Shown here in pieces: positions 1 to 12,043 of a DNA stretch of 64,000 nt. Each line of letters starts with the position of its first letter. Positions within the stretch are counted from its first letter, which is position 1. The position numbers and the translations under genes were made by a program. Origin of the DNA: Epiperipatus broadwayi (Eukaryota > Onychophora > Udeonychophora > Euonychophora > Peripatidae); contig JAQFVV010006313.1 in the NCBI GenBank assembly GCA_028023455.1, positions 246,001 to 310,000 of the forward strand. Reading direction: 5' to 3'. Below the pieces are notes generated by a model. That model ran no database searches. It had not been told where the DNA came from and worked only from the letters and a program-made list of their open reading frames with translations.

Positions 1-8
1 TATATATA

Positions 9-325
9 TATGAAAAACAAAAAAACACAAGTTAAAAACTTGCTAACGCTTGTATTTATGATAACAGATGGCGTTCTACCAAAAACACTGTCAAGCATAG
101 TTTTCTGTTTACATAAACGTCAGAGTGAGCATTCACTATCTCTAACTTTAATTCCACTTTCAGATCATGATTTCAAGCTGATTTTCTGATGGTAGCAGCA
201 AATAGCTTGAAATCATGATCTGAAAGTGGAATTAAAGTTAGAGATAGTGAATGCTCACTCTGATGTTTATGTAAACAGAAAACTATGCTTGACAGTGTTT
301 TTGGTAGAACACCATCTGTTATCAT
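9..325. repeat. Foldback element, family F, copy 1
   Basis: A near-perfect inverted repeat. The left arm (about 59-179) and the right arm (about 204-325) are reverse complements over ~120 bases with few mismatches, separated by a ~24-base loop. The left side also carries a lead-in (11-58) beginning tgaaaaacaaaaaaacac. Both outer edges touch (TA)n. The same sequence recurs at 28.1 kb and four times at 37.2-38.7 kb. The opposed open frames crossing it are palindrome artefacts. It looks like a non-autonomous foldback or MITE-type element; no transposase is seen. Confidence 0.85.
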
Positions 326-335
326 ATATATATAT

Positions 336-406
<71 letters not shown>
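324..406. repeat. (TA)n microsatellite
   Basis: Alternating TA run broken once by a short A tract near 336-338. It directly abuts the right arm of the foldback element. Open frames through it translate to Ile-Tyr repeats and are not genes. Confidence 0.95.
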
Positions 407-1226
407 AAACAGTAAGGTCTGCTTTGCAGATCTTTGTTTCACCTTTTCTCACCTATTTCCTACCCTCATACCTTAGTTTGAACTCAAATCTATCATAGTG
501 TGTCTGCAATACACTTATATACTGAAATCCCACCTAATTTTAAACCATGAGCACAATGCTCGTATTATATATATATATATATAACTTATTCCCAAATAAA
601 ATAAATGTATTTGTTCACATAATTTACATTTATTTAAAAGTAGGTTATATAAGTTGTAATTGCACACACACTATGATATGCATTTTAAAACATATCAAAA
701 TTATAAATTGTTAAAGTTATTTTGTTTGAATCTATTTACAAATATATTACCGTCGTAATGTATTTTGATTTAAAATAAAATTCATTTAGTAAATATTCGT
801 TTAGTAAATAGATCCAAATATTGCAATTTAAAAAGTAAAATAATTTTCATTTAATCTAATAAAAGTCATTCCAAATATTTCTTTTAAAATAAATGAGGGA
901 CAATAGTTTAATTAGTTAATATTGTATAAGTTGAACTAAAAACAGCAGATGTCCACTTAAGGTTTTCTTTAATTAATAAAAGTAATTTTTAATTAAATCT
1001 AGTTTGTAATCCGAATGTCGACAAGAAAATTAACAAAAGAAATTAATTAATGTTGAATTCCTTTAGACATTCGGATAGATTTAATTACAGCTGATAAGTC
1101 TGATATAATTTTGTAATGCTCCAGGGCAGTTCTATTGTTAACATCTACTATAAAAAGAAGGGTTTACTTTTGTTCTAGTAGTTTTTTCTTCTAATGTTTC
1201 TAAGAGAAATCATTCTGAGTTCTATT
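407..1226. other. AT-rich non-coding stretch with a small inverted repeat
   Basis: No gene signal. A short imperfect inverted repeat lies at about 990-1085, where attaaatct and atccgaatgtc recur as reverse complements around an A/T-rich loop. A 20-base TA run sits near 566-585. Nothing else is supported. Confidence 0.5.
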
Positions 1227-1487
1227 CTAGTAATTTGTAAATCTTGACATGACAGAGTAGAGCGCAAGAAGGCTATTTCTCTCTGGAATGGTCATCTGCT
1301 GCCTTAGACCATCGGAAGTTATCACACAAACCCCGGAACTGCTGCTGCTGCTGCCAAAAATATGAACATTTCCAGATTTTGCTGTTAAATTATATAAAAA
1401 CCTGCCAACCATCAATCTACCTAAATGCTTCTTCAGAGGTAACCCTAAATTAACCCAAGAGCTCTTGTGATAACTAACATGCTATAG
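1227..1487 (-). other. Unrecognised open frame, possible exon
   Basis: The minus strand is open for ~86 codons, from a stop preceded by Tyr (right after TNY) back to a TAG at about 1488-1490. It is less AT-biased than its surroundings and includes a CTG/GCA-type trinucleotide run coding six serines. The first Met is internal, near 1415. A TATAG just before the open stretch could be a splice acceptor, so an exon is conceivable. I recognise no domain or family. The trinucleotide run and lack of a good start make a chance open frame or an unknown repeat equally likely. Confidence 0.2.
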
Positions 1488-3110
1488 CTATTTAAAATTG
1501 TTTTTCTTATATCTCACATAACTTCATTATGTATTTCTTTAACATGTTTAAATATACTCAACATTTTGCTCTCTATCCTTGAGTTAATATTTTCTATTTA
1601 TAAAGCTTTCTTTTATTTTATTATGATAATATGTCAGAATCTTCTTTGACCGAGTGAACTATTCCCTTTATTGAAAGTAAGATGCCGCTATTAAGGCATA
1701 TTTTAAATTTATAATTTTCCAATTTTATTATCTTGCAAATCACTCGTTCGAGGGTGATTCTTTTCTTTAATATAATATAATCACATAGTTTAAAATCTAC
1801 ATGTTATTGATTTTAATCTACCATGAGAGTATGTGTGAGGTCAATGATTTAAATGTGTCCCCAAATGCATGATGGCATATATAAATCTATACTTACTTTT
1901 CAAACCCACAAGCATGCATTTTCTTATTTTAATTACCATGTTCTACTTTAATTATAAAGTTCATCATTGACGTCGAGAATGTGCGGACCCTTTTAAATGA
2001 ATTTCAGGGAATTTGATTGGGCATTTCTCTTAATCCGAGTAAAACCCATTTAGTATGTTTTTATATACACTAGTCTCATATTGCTGGTAAATGAATTGGT
2101 TGTTGAGACCGCTTTGTTTTATTTTTCCAAGTATTCTTTACATGGCAAAGTCCGTTCTTTTCGCTTATTGCAAGTTTCCAGGCAGAGGGTGTCCCAAATG
2201 ACACCCCTGGGAATTAAACACAATCGTCACACAGTCGCTAAGTTTTGGCTGTTCATAAAATACTTTCCTACGGGTTAGAGGCGAGATGCCCTCCGTAATT
2301 ATTCCGGATTTTCAATATTGTTTTATTTTATATTTATTTTACAAAGCATCCGTGACTTAAACGTGTCACACCCTCCAACTTTAATAAATTCATTATCAGC
2401 AAGACTGACCTCCCAATGTAACTCTATTATTATTATTCTCAAATAAATGCCTTGATCACATTTCCACTTTGTTGCTTAGTAAGCTTTTGTCCGTGCTATT
2501 CTCGAAAACAATAAATATTTTATAACACTTAATTTCAAATATTTTCTTAAACTTGTATAATTGCTCAAAGCACCTCGCACATGTTCCTATCTAGTCAAGC
2601 ACATTATCGTAATGCTATTAGCCCGAGGAATAGAATACATCATTTTCTTTTAAAGCCTTTTTGTCAGTTGTGGGAATATAATGCCAACAATTATTTAATA
2701 CGCATCCCTGTCTCATATAAGCAGACAGTGGCATTATATATATAATTTATATGAATAAATTTTGTGAAATTATTTAAAACTAAATTTGATCTCTTATTTT
2801 ATTTGATTCCTATCACTGTCTTGGTCTATATATATATTTTCTGCATTTCTTTTGTAAATCCATCGACGTTAATTAGCCACTCAAACTTCTTTTAGTATAG
2901 AGTCTTTTGTTTCTCCCTGATCACCAGGCACCGGTCAAAGGTCATACTAGTAGTGGCATCAGATGTGTTGTCACGTAGATGGCGCTGTGAAATTTGGACT
3001 TTAGATTCGAACTTAGTATATCTAAAAGTCAACCCCTCCTAGAATGTTCAGTTTCGTGTCTGGGGTTTGAATTCTGCAGTGTGTTAGTGAGATAGATGAT
3101 TCTGACTGTT

Positions 3111-3112
<2 letters not shown>
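1488..3112. other. Intergenic stretch, locally GC-richer, nothing identified
   Basis: About 1960-2300 and 2880-3110 are less AT-rich than the rest of the window. They include a hairpin of gggtgtc and gacaccc arms at about 2187-2206 and a 65-codon plus-strand open frame (2081-2278) with no recognisable motif. I see no protein family, no tRNA boxes in proper spacing and no clear transposon ends. These could be ancient repeats or untranslated sequence. Confidence 0.4.

Positions 3113-3186
<74 letters not shown>
3113..3186. repeat. (TA)n microsatellite at the 3' end of PLE-1
   Basis: About 37 TA units, immediately downstream (in element orientation) of the GIY-YIG end of the Penelope-like element. 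Confidence 0.95.
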
Positions 3187-3187
<1 letters not shown>

Positions 3188-3194
3188 CATATTC

Positions 3195-3645
3195 ATCACA
3201 TGAGGATGTAAAGTCTTAAATTTAAAATAAAAAACTCTCCTTCTGTTTTCTTGCTCTCATGGAAGAAAAATTATCTTCCAATATAACCACTCTTAAATCA
3301 TGAAAAATGTTTAGAAACTGGTCTATCTTCATTTTTATGTAAAATATCAAACCTATGGTTGGTCATTCTAATATATAGACTGTTTGCTGACTCACCTATG
3401 TAACAAGTCAAACATCTATTACATTCTATTAAATATACCAAGTTTATATTTTACAATTGACATAGTTGGGGATATACCATTTAAAATCATAAATGGTATC
3501 TTCATGAACCATCTTTGTAACAATAATATGTTTGCATGTAAAACATATCTTATCCTCACATGAAAAACATTTTTTTCCTGACACAAAATTAGTGCCAAAA
3601 ACTGTTATTACAAGTCTATCCCTAAGTGTCCTATATACAACTTTA
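3195..3645 (-). pseudogene. PLE-1 GIY-YIG endonuclease remnant with Cys cluster
   Basis: On the minus strand, VVYRTLRDRLV is followed by a cysteine cluster, CFSC then CFTC. Then, in a shifted frame, come VYLIECNRCLTCYIGES and a downstream RMTNHR segment. The VYLI and CYIG pair is the GIY-YIG signature, and the Cys-rich stretch just before it is typical of Penelope-like linkers. The domain nicks target DNA to prime reverse transcription in this family (family knowledge). Several in-frame stops and at least one frameshift follow. The end fades into the (TA)n run at 3186. Confidence 0.82.
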
Positions 3646-4346
3646 GGTGGATAAAGAAAAAACAGATCTCAGATAATGTGTGGAATTTAATATATTAAAA
3701 TGTTTCCATAATATTTGGTTAATATTAGGTAAATCATCCTTGGTGCTAAGAACCAGTGGTGTATTTATCAACTGCCTCTTTCTTTTCTTAGAAGAAGTTC
3801 CTGCCTATCAACTTTTTAAGATTTTACTACTGCTTTATCTAACAGTCCTTTAGGATATTTCATATTGATAAATTTATTACACAAAACCTTGTTATTTTGC
3901 TAAAGAAATCTCTTATCACTGCAAATTCTTTTAGTCATTAAAAATTGACTATAAGGCATACTAGTCTTTAAGTGCTTAGGGTGATTGCTATAAAAATGTA
4001 GGTTATCATGACTATCAATTGGCTTTATATATATAATTATATTCCAATCAGTCACCACCTAAACATTCACAGTAAATATAGTAATCAATATTTCACACTG
4101 TAGTCAAGGCAACCTTTTCACCTTTCTAATAGCAAGAATGGAAATCCATTCTTACTAATGGTCCATTGAATGTATATGGACACTTAAAGATTGTAACTTG
4201 ACCACAGAGTATGAACTATTGTTACAATGAAGTTTAAATAAACCTTTTTAAACATGAATAAACATGTCACTATAATGCAGACTAATAAATAGTCATCTAT
4301 AACATTATTTAATGCAATACATTTAAATTGCCCATGTATTATTTAG

Positions 4347-4350
<4 letters not shown>

Positions 4351-4379
<29 letters not shown>
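4351..4379. repeat. (TA)n microsatellite inside PLE-1
   Basis: About 14 TA units between the reverse transcriptase and nuclease remnants of PLE-1. Confidence 0.9.
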
Positions 4380-4382
<3 letters not shown>

Positions 4383-4477
4383 GAATAACATCACTATAAA
4401 TAATTTTAACATCAAGAAAATGAACCACTGTTTTAGAAAAAAAAACATTGAAAATTGTATATTATTATTAAAATTAT

Positions 4478-5100
4478 TTAGATAATCAAAAATGTATGAA
4501 GTTCTTTTTCATTGTATGACCAGATTATAAAGACATCATCTATATATCTCAGCCATGTATGATGTTTAAGGCTAGCTTTCTCAAGTATAGAGCTTTCCAA
4601 TTGAGACATAAATATGTTTGCATAATTTGGTGCCATTTTATGTTCCATTACAGTACCTTTTTTCTGTAAATAATAGATAGAGTTAAAAACAAAAAAAATA
4701 TTTTTTAAGATTAAATTCACTAATTCAAAAACTGTCATAATTTTGGGCTGATCATTTTCTTTCTCTTTTAAAACAAATTCAATAGCTCTAATTCTATCTT
4801 CAATGATGTAATGTCAAATGTCACCAAAAAACAATCACTCCATAGTATAGATTTGACATTTTCTAAAATAGAAAGAAAATGGATTGTATCTATAACATAA
4901 GAATCAAATGATGAAGGAATATCATCTATAAGACTATCTACATATGCTGACATTTTCTCAGTAGGACATCCAATGCTTGCTACAATAGGTCTACCAAGGC
5001 AATCTTGGGTAGAATGTAAAACTTACTGGGATTATTTGACTTTGGTAATAAAATATTATATGTATCCTATCAAGTAGAGCCCATACTCTCATATCCTTCA
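4478..5100 (-). pseudogene. PLE-1 reverse transcriptase remnant
   Basis: Encoded the reverse transcriptase of a Penelope-like retroelement. Visible motifs in order: a FYILPK segment, then in another frame GRPIVASIGCPTEKMSAYVD (from about 5000 downwards), then CFLVTFDITSL (the first-aspartate motif, near 4820), then after a frame change KKGTVMEHKMAPNYANIFM and WLRYIDDVFIIW. The last carries the catalytic Asp pair, near 4540. These match the expected block order of Penelope reverse transcriptases. At least three frames are needed to follow it, so it is a pseudogene. Start and end are approximate because frameshifts hide exact limits. Confidence 0.88.
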
Positions 5101-5280
5101 GGATGAATAGCACACCTTTAAATAATTTATTAACAATAACCTGTATTATAGGTTCATAAAAATTCCTATCATTTAAAAGAAGCCAGGTGATGCCTGTGAA
5201 ATTTATGTAAATAAATAAATCGAGAAATTGTACAATTATGAAATATGCTAGTCTGACCATTAGATAGTAAAAGCCTTCTA

Positions 5281-8200
5281 TTGTATATTTTCAATATTCA
5301 CACAGTTTGTATGTATATATATATATATATTACCACTGATAATTACTTGAGGTTATTTGACATTGTTGTCTACTCTATAACAATAATTAATCGGAAATTT
5401 TGTTTGGAGAAGTTATAAAATAATAAAACATTTATATCATTAAAAAGCACAATTCTTAATAGTAATTTTTAAAGATAAAATTGTTGTTCTTTTTGTTTTT
5501 TTTCTTTTCATTTATGCAAAACGTTTTTTTTTTCAGCTCAACAATGCAGTTTCAAATTTTCTTAGCAAAGAAACCTAAGTATTTTTAAAATGTTAAATAA
5601 AAAGAAAAGATCAAAATAGCCAAACCTGTAGGCCAATTTCTTTGTGATAGAAAATAAGGTAACATAAACTAAAGTAAAATTATCTTTTCTTTTTCGTTTT
5701 CTTTTTTAAATTTTAACATTTACTTTATATTTAAAGATCTAATTAAATAAAAATATATATTTATATATTTGAATTTGAAGAAAGGAGAAAAAACGTTTAC
5801 TTCATTATATGATGTAAAAAAAAGTAATGCATGTTAAAAAGTTATACAAAAATAAGTGTTTACATTTATTCTATTTGTGACATTCATCTTTTATTCATAA
5901 ATCTATCCACCCATTTACCTATATATCCTTCAATCATTTTATCCATCTATTTACAATTATAGTAATGGTAAATTTCCACAGTATATGTATAATCAAAGAA
6001 GTACTAAAAATGAATAATATTAAAATGTGTTTACAGTGGGGGGAAAGCTAATGTTATAAAAAAATATTATTCTTTAAAAATTGAAATTGTAATTACATCC
6101 AAACAACCTTCTAAGAGTCAAAATATGTTTTTTTTTATTGTATTAATCATATTTTTAATTAATTTTATTGTAAAAACTAATTCGATCACACATTGTTCGT
6201 TTTAACTGTTGTAATCTAATTTTAAAAATATTTATAGTTTTTTTTTTGACTAGGGTTCTATTATTTAATCATACATGCCAGATAAAATCAAGCAACTGAA
6301 TTTGTTAAATTTCACTACAAAATCACAATGTTATAGAAAAATTATATTTTTTTTATATTTTTGTTCCATTAAATTTAATGCATTTAAAATTTATGTTAGT
6401 GAGAAACAACTTTGTAGATATTGAAATAACTTTCCATTAGAATATATGAAATGCCCATTTCATGTGTATGTGCATGAATATTGGTAGGCATAAAAAATAT
6501 TTAAGAAATCAAATATACTTATATCCCACTTGCCACTGGATTTTTAAACAAGGAGTAATCAATAGTGTTCATCATCAATTTCTATCAACTATTTTGATGT
6601 ATAATTAATTATATGCTATAATGATCTTTAAAAAATCCCAAAGTGTTTTGGTGATCATTTTTAAAAACTGGGAACATTTTGTAATATTAATAATATTATA
6701 GGATAATTAATTTATTAAATTTATGTTATCCAAAAGCAAAATAATGACAATCATGCTGGAAATATACTAAGCCCAATTTATTCATTATATACAATATAGT
6801 ATGCCATATAATACTTTGGTTATGAACTTAACATATGATTAATGTAATGTACATTATTTAATTCTTAATTTTTCATCTAATCTCCTTCAATAGATGGAGC
6901 TTTACCAAAACCTCCATACAAGCGTATTATTTGTTTACATAAACGTCAAAATGCAAGCGATAGCAAGTTACATGTTTTATAACTTGTTTTTTTAATCTTC
7001 TTCAGTAATTTATTAATAATTACAAAATCAAAAAAAAAGTGTTTCATGCATTATAGTTATATTTAGATGATGTGCGTTAATGAAATACATTAATATTAAG
7101 TTTTAAAATTCAAACACTAGTTTGAAAACTGTATAATGTTTTAACTTATTTTGATGGAGTAAAGTTTTTATGAATGATACTTTGCTTGTTTCAAAAATTA
7201 TGGTAATTGTATTGTAAACATAAGTTACTTGTAATTGTTTGTTTTTAGAAAAAAAAATAATTATTATGAAATTAATAATCAACTTCACAAGATTAAAGAT
7301 TCCTAAGGAGAATATATATTTAAAATACCATTTAGTGTACTGTATCTGCTTAATTTCAAATCCGAATACCATATGTTGTTTTAGAACTGTCCACATCAAC
7401 ATCAACAATGCTGTAATCATACAATACTGTTCTGATATGTATTAAAATTAAAAAAATACGAAATTAATTTAGCATAAAACTGAAACTAAATTTTGATCAT
7501 ATACAGTGCACTATTACTGTAATAATTAATTTTAAATTGTTTGTGTTATCTAAATTAATAAATAAAGTAATTTGCAAATAAAATTTTTAAGTTAATCAAA
7601 ACTGATATCATCATAAATCTAAAATATACATGCAAAGGGGAGGGGTGATTTCATGATTTATAGAATTACTAATCAAATTTATATGATCAAAGCTTACTAA
7701 ATCTAACTTAAAATATTATATTTGTTCGACTTACTTCATTTTAAATCATCTGGTGATTTATTTCAAATATCCAAGGCAATGGAAAACATTATCACAAATG
7801 TAAAAAATATAATATCAGAAAAAAAATCATTTAGCATAAAAATAAAAATAAATTTTGATCCCATATTATTAATATATAATTTTAATTGTGAAAATTATCA
7901 ATATTAAATAATGATTCAGTCAATAAAGTTTGGAAAAAAATCTTTATGAATTTTTACTTTAGTCATACATTGAAATTGTTATCATATATGTATTTTCAGT
8001 AAAAAAAATTGTGAAGAATATGATGTTATACAGTATGAAATTAACAATCTTGCTTTCTTGGTAACCACAAAACATTACTTGTTTATTTCTAAATAGTATT
8101 ATTGTTTTGTACTTTTAAAGGATGGTAATTATGTTATCATAACTGATATAGATTTTCATTTTTTAGAATATTTTCCCATAGTGCTTTAATGTGATTTTAT

Positions 8201-8660
8201 TTTTTTAAAAATCTAAATATATTGGTATGTAATGGACAGTCAGATTACATCTAAGGGGTGATCTGCTTAAATGTTAAGTATACTGCATTATTTGGCACAT
8301 GTGTGTTTCATTCTGATCAAGTTTTCATCCAGTAATTTTAATATAAATAAAATAAGATTTTTTGTGTTGTTTATAAAATATTTTTATTTTTAGACACTAA
8401 TTGATTATTATTTAAAACAAAAAAAAAATGCACATGTAATTATTCAATTTATACATTTATCTTTTCTTTTTAGAATTAAAATTTAATAAATTTGACCACA
8501 TGTCATTATCTCTCAGAATCAATATGTTTAAATCATTCCAATATTGTAATCATTATAAAGAAAATATATTTTAAAATGGAACTTAATTGACTTATCATGA
8601 ATTTATTTTTATTCATTCATATTTATAAAAAATGAACCCTTCCGTAGTGCAGCCTAGACT
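5281..8660. other. AT-rich non-coding stretch with a diverged family F fragment
   Basis: No coding or RNA gene is recognisable. A diverged half copy of foldback family F lies at about 6885-7005: the block around tgtttacataaacgtcaaa and the preceding gatggagctttaccaaaac-like segment match the other copies. Opposed open frames near 7100-7445 and a short frame at 7722-7907 are low-complexity A/T sequence without motifs. Confidence 0.5.
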
Positions 8661-8664
8661 CAAA

Positions 8665-9530
8665 CATTTCAGCATTTTTTGACAATTTTACACATCAATG
8701 TAACATATATGATTAAATGATTATTACTTATCAGAAAATAATAAATTTGACTTAATTTGAAAGATATATTTGTTTACTACTGAAATAAATTTTAAATGTT
8801 CACATTTTGTTTATGTAAATATTAAAAAAATGAGATCATAATCAAAATAAAAAGATTGCATGTCACAATTACAGATAGATTATTTTTAATTTACAAAATC
8901 AATTAAATGTTCATTATTGCTGATTATTTTTAAAAATTTGAATGAATATTTATTTATTTATTTTAAATCTAAAGAATTATGCTTTAAAAGTTTAACATTT
9001 TGAATATTTATTGCAAAATTGCAATATTTTTGTACTCATAAATATAAGTAGCTAGCTTACATCAAAGCTGAACTTCTAAATAGCTTAAGGTCATATTCAT
9101 GTTAGCTGCTAATAAAACATTATATTTTTGAAAATAAAGCATTTCTCATCAAAATAATTTATTAATAATTTATAATTTCTAGATATATAATCAGTATAGT
9201 GTAAATTATTGTAAATAAAATATCTAAAACAGTATTAAATTCACAAATAAATGTGTTTTTTGTCATTGGGACTGTTTCCTTTAAACAATGTATTAATATG
9301 CCTAATGTTTTACCACCTGGCCTTGGAACAAAGGCAAAACATGTCAGAGTGGAGCTTATGACTTTTGTAAAATGTTTTTTTTTAATTTCTCACCATCTAT
9401 CTTAATTTTTTGAATGAAATTTTTATATAATAAAATCTACAGAAAAATATGCATTTTAACATATAATAATTGTGGACAAATTCACCAGGGTGGCAAATTG
9501 GCCAAAACACAAAATAGCAAACTAAATTTA
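8665..9530 (-). repeat. Interspersed repeat R850, copy 1
   Basis: Reverse complement of the repeat seen at 30.4, 31.4 and 33.4 kb. The element starts (9.5 kb side, minus strand) with a block around ttttggccaatt and a caccaggg/ccctggtg-like stretch. It continues with the paragraph around gacatgttttgcc and ends near 8665-8700 with the segment containing the reverse complement of catcaatgtaacata. No protein is evident, so it looks like a non-autonomous repeat of unknown class. Confidence 0.75.
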
Positions 9531-10436
9531 TGAAAGATTAAAAAATATTTTGTTTGTTTGTTTGTTTTTTTTTTGAGAGTGTTTCACTAACTTGATCAAG
9601 GATGTGTACTGAACATTGTTTGATTTGCAAGTCAGTTTTTAAATATGTAAAAACTAAAGATTTTATACAGTACTGAAGATTAGAATTTTTAAAACTCTCA
9701 CAATCCTGAAATGAAAGAAAATGTCAAATTTTTAACATGTTAATAATACATTTTGTATGATGAAAATGCCATACAAATAAATTAAAGACGATTAATACTA
9801 TCAGTTTTTATTTAAATAGCTGATATTATTACCATCCCAACAAATAGAAAAATGTCCAAGTCATTTAAAAAAAGGCTACCATTCTTAATAAAATGTGACA
9901 TCTCATTCCAAAATTAAAAAAAAGGCACAGCAACTATTGTACTTGTATATAGAGTATTGTTTATTCAAGTCTACATAGTGTATGATATAAAAATAGTTTT
10001 AAATTTGATTACAATATACAACCACAAAATGATTTCAAACTTTTTTAATATGACAGATTTTTTTTTTTGAAGTTAACTCAACTAAGCTTTGGTAGTGTAT
10101 AATATTGTAATTTGGCTATTCCTACTCATATTATAAATAATCATTTTTATGGGCAACTAAATAATTTATTAAGTACTACTCTTTTAATTCTAAATAATTT
10201 TACTTAAGTACACTAATATAATACAAAACTGTATATTTAAAATAAAACTTCAATATAAATTTATTTTAGTATAATAAAAAACAATTGTATGGAAAAAGGC
10301 AAAAAGTTGTTAACTGCAAATTAATTTTCATTTCTTAATTTATTTTGCTTCATACATGCACAGTAAAAGCACACTTTTTTCTAGCTATACTAAAGAAAAT
10401 TAAAATCTGTTTTTTAAATATTTATAGCTACAAATT
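9531..10436. other. AT-rich stretch, nothing identified
   Basis: Poly-T tracts (for example near 9563-9574 and 10061-10069) and A/T-rich unique sequence. No motif found. Confidence 0.5.
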
Positions 10437-11190
<754 letters not shown>

Positions 11191-11672
11191 GTAACCATCA
11201 ATATCTGATATACCTCTGACAAAAAATGAAAAATCATTAAAGAAATTAGAAAATAACACTAAAACTTAGAATGAATACCTGAGAAAGTGATTGAGAAAAC
11301 TGGATAATGATGTTTGAGGAATGGGTTATACCAAAGAACAACTTTAAGCTAAGTGTTTTTTACATAGATTTAAGTTGCATTATCACACACATATATATGC
11401 ATAACTGCATAATACAGACATAGCAATATATGCATAATACAAACATAGCACATTTTACACAATCATTTAATTTACATTAATGGATCTTTTAATTAGTATA
11501 TATGCTAGGATAAGTTGTATGTTAATATGGTATTTACAGTTTATAGTAAACTTTTTATCTGCAGTAATTAGCCAATATTTCCCACATAGAAAACTATTAT
11601 AATTACAGACTTTTTATATAATAACTGAAACACAGGCTTATTATATACCTGTGTCTATATATGTAATATAGG
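11191..11672. other. AT-rich stretch, nothing identified
   Basis: Unique A/T-rich sequence between the transposase remnant and the inverted-repeat element. No motif supported. Confidence 0.4.
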
Positions 11673-12043
11673 GTATATGAGCACAGACTTTCACATGACC
11701 ACCACTCTCCACTCTATCTAATAACACTGATACACTCAAGAACATATATGCTGAAAAGATAAATAATCACCAATGTACATATTTCACGGTTGAAGAGTTG
11801 GATTGTGTAGTAGATTGGAGCCTGCCCATTAAAGTATGAAGATTGTCTATCTTAATATATATCTGAGCTATTATAGTATATATGTGTGGGACATGATAAT
11901 CTGGTCCAACTGATGATTGCTGGTTTAGCATGAAATACGGATATTGGTGATTATTTATCTTTTCAGCATATATGTGCTTGAGTGTATCAGTGTTATTAGA
12001 TAGAGTGGAGAGTGGTGGTCATGTGAAAGTCTGTGCTCATAGA
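11673..12043. mobile_element. Repeat with ~95-base inverted ends, copy 1
   Basis: The left end (about 11676-11772) and right end (about 11946-12040) are near-perfect reverse complements. Each includes the segment agtgtatcagtgttattag or its complement. Between them lies ~170 bases containing gctggtttagcatgaaata. The internal part plus the right end (about 11787-12043) recurs at 17735-17992. A partial, diverged match lies near 28490-28560. No protein is encoded, so a MITE-like or foldback non-autonomous element is likely. Confidence 0.75.

Larger units (their letters stand above)
3187..5280 (-). mobile_element. Penelope-like element PLE-1, 5'-truncated and decayed
   Basis: Read on the minus strand, the order is reverse transcriptase motifs (about 5090 to 4478), a linker (about 4478 to 3650), then a Cys-rich segment and GIY-YIG nuclease remnant (about 3640 to 3195). 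That is the domain order of endonuclease-bearing Penelope-like elements. (TA)n runs lie just outside at 3113-3186 and near 5314-5330. The N-terminal region before the reverse transcriptase was not found, so the copy appears 5'-truncated. Multiple stops and frameshifts show it is dead. Its motifs differ clearly from PLE-2 at 44.7-47.3 kb, so two families are present. Confidence 0.85.

Noticed and set aside
173-498. Opposed open frames across the first (TA)n tract
   Set aside because: They are made of an inverted repeat and Ile-Tyr microsatellite translation; no protein signal.
2920-3060. Possible tRNA-derived SINE (an attcgaac near 3005 resembles a B box)
   Set aside because: No matching A box at proper spacing, no cloverleaf, and no second copy in the window.
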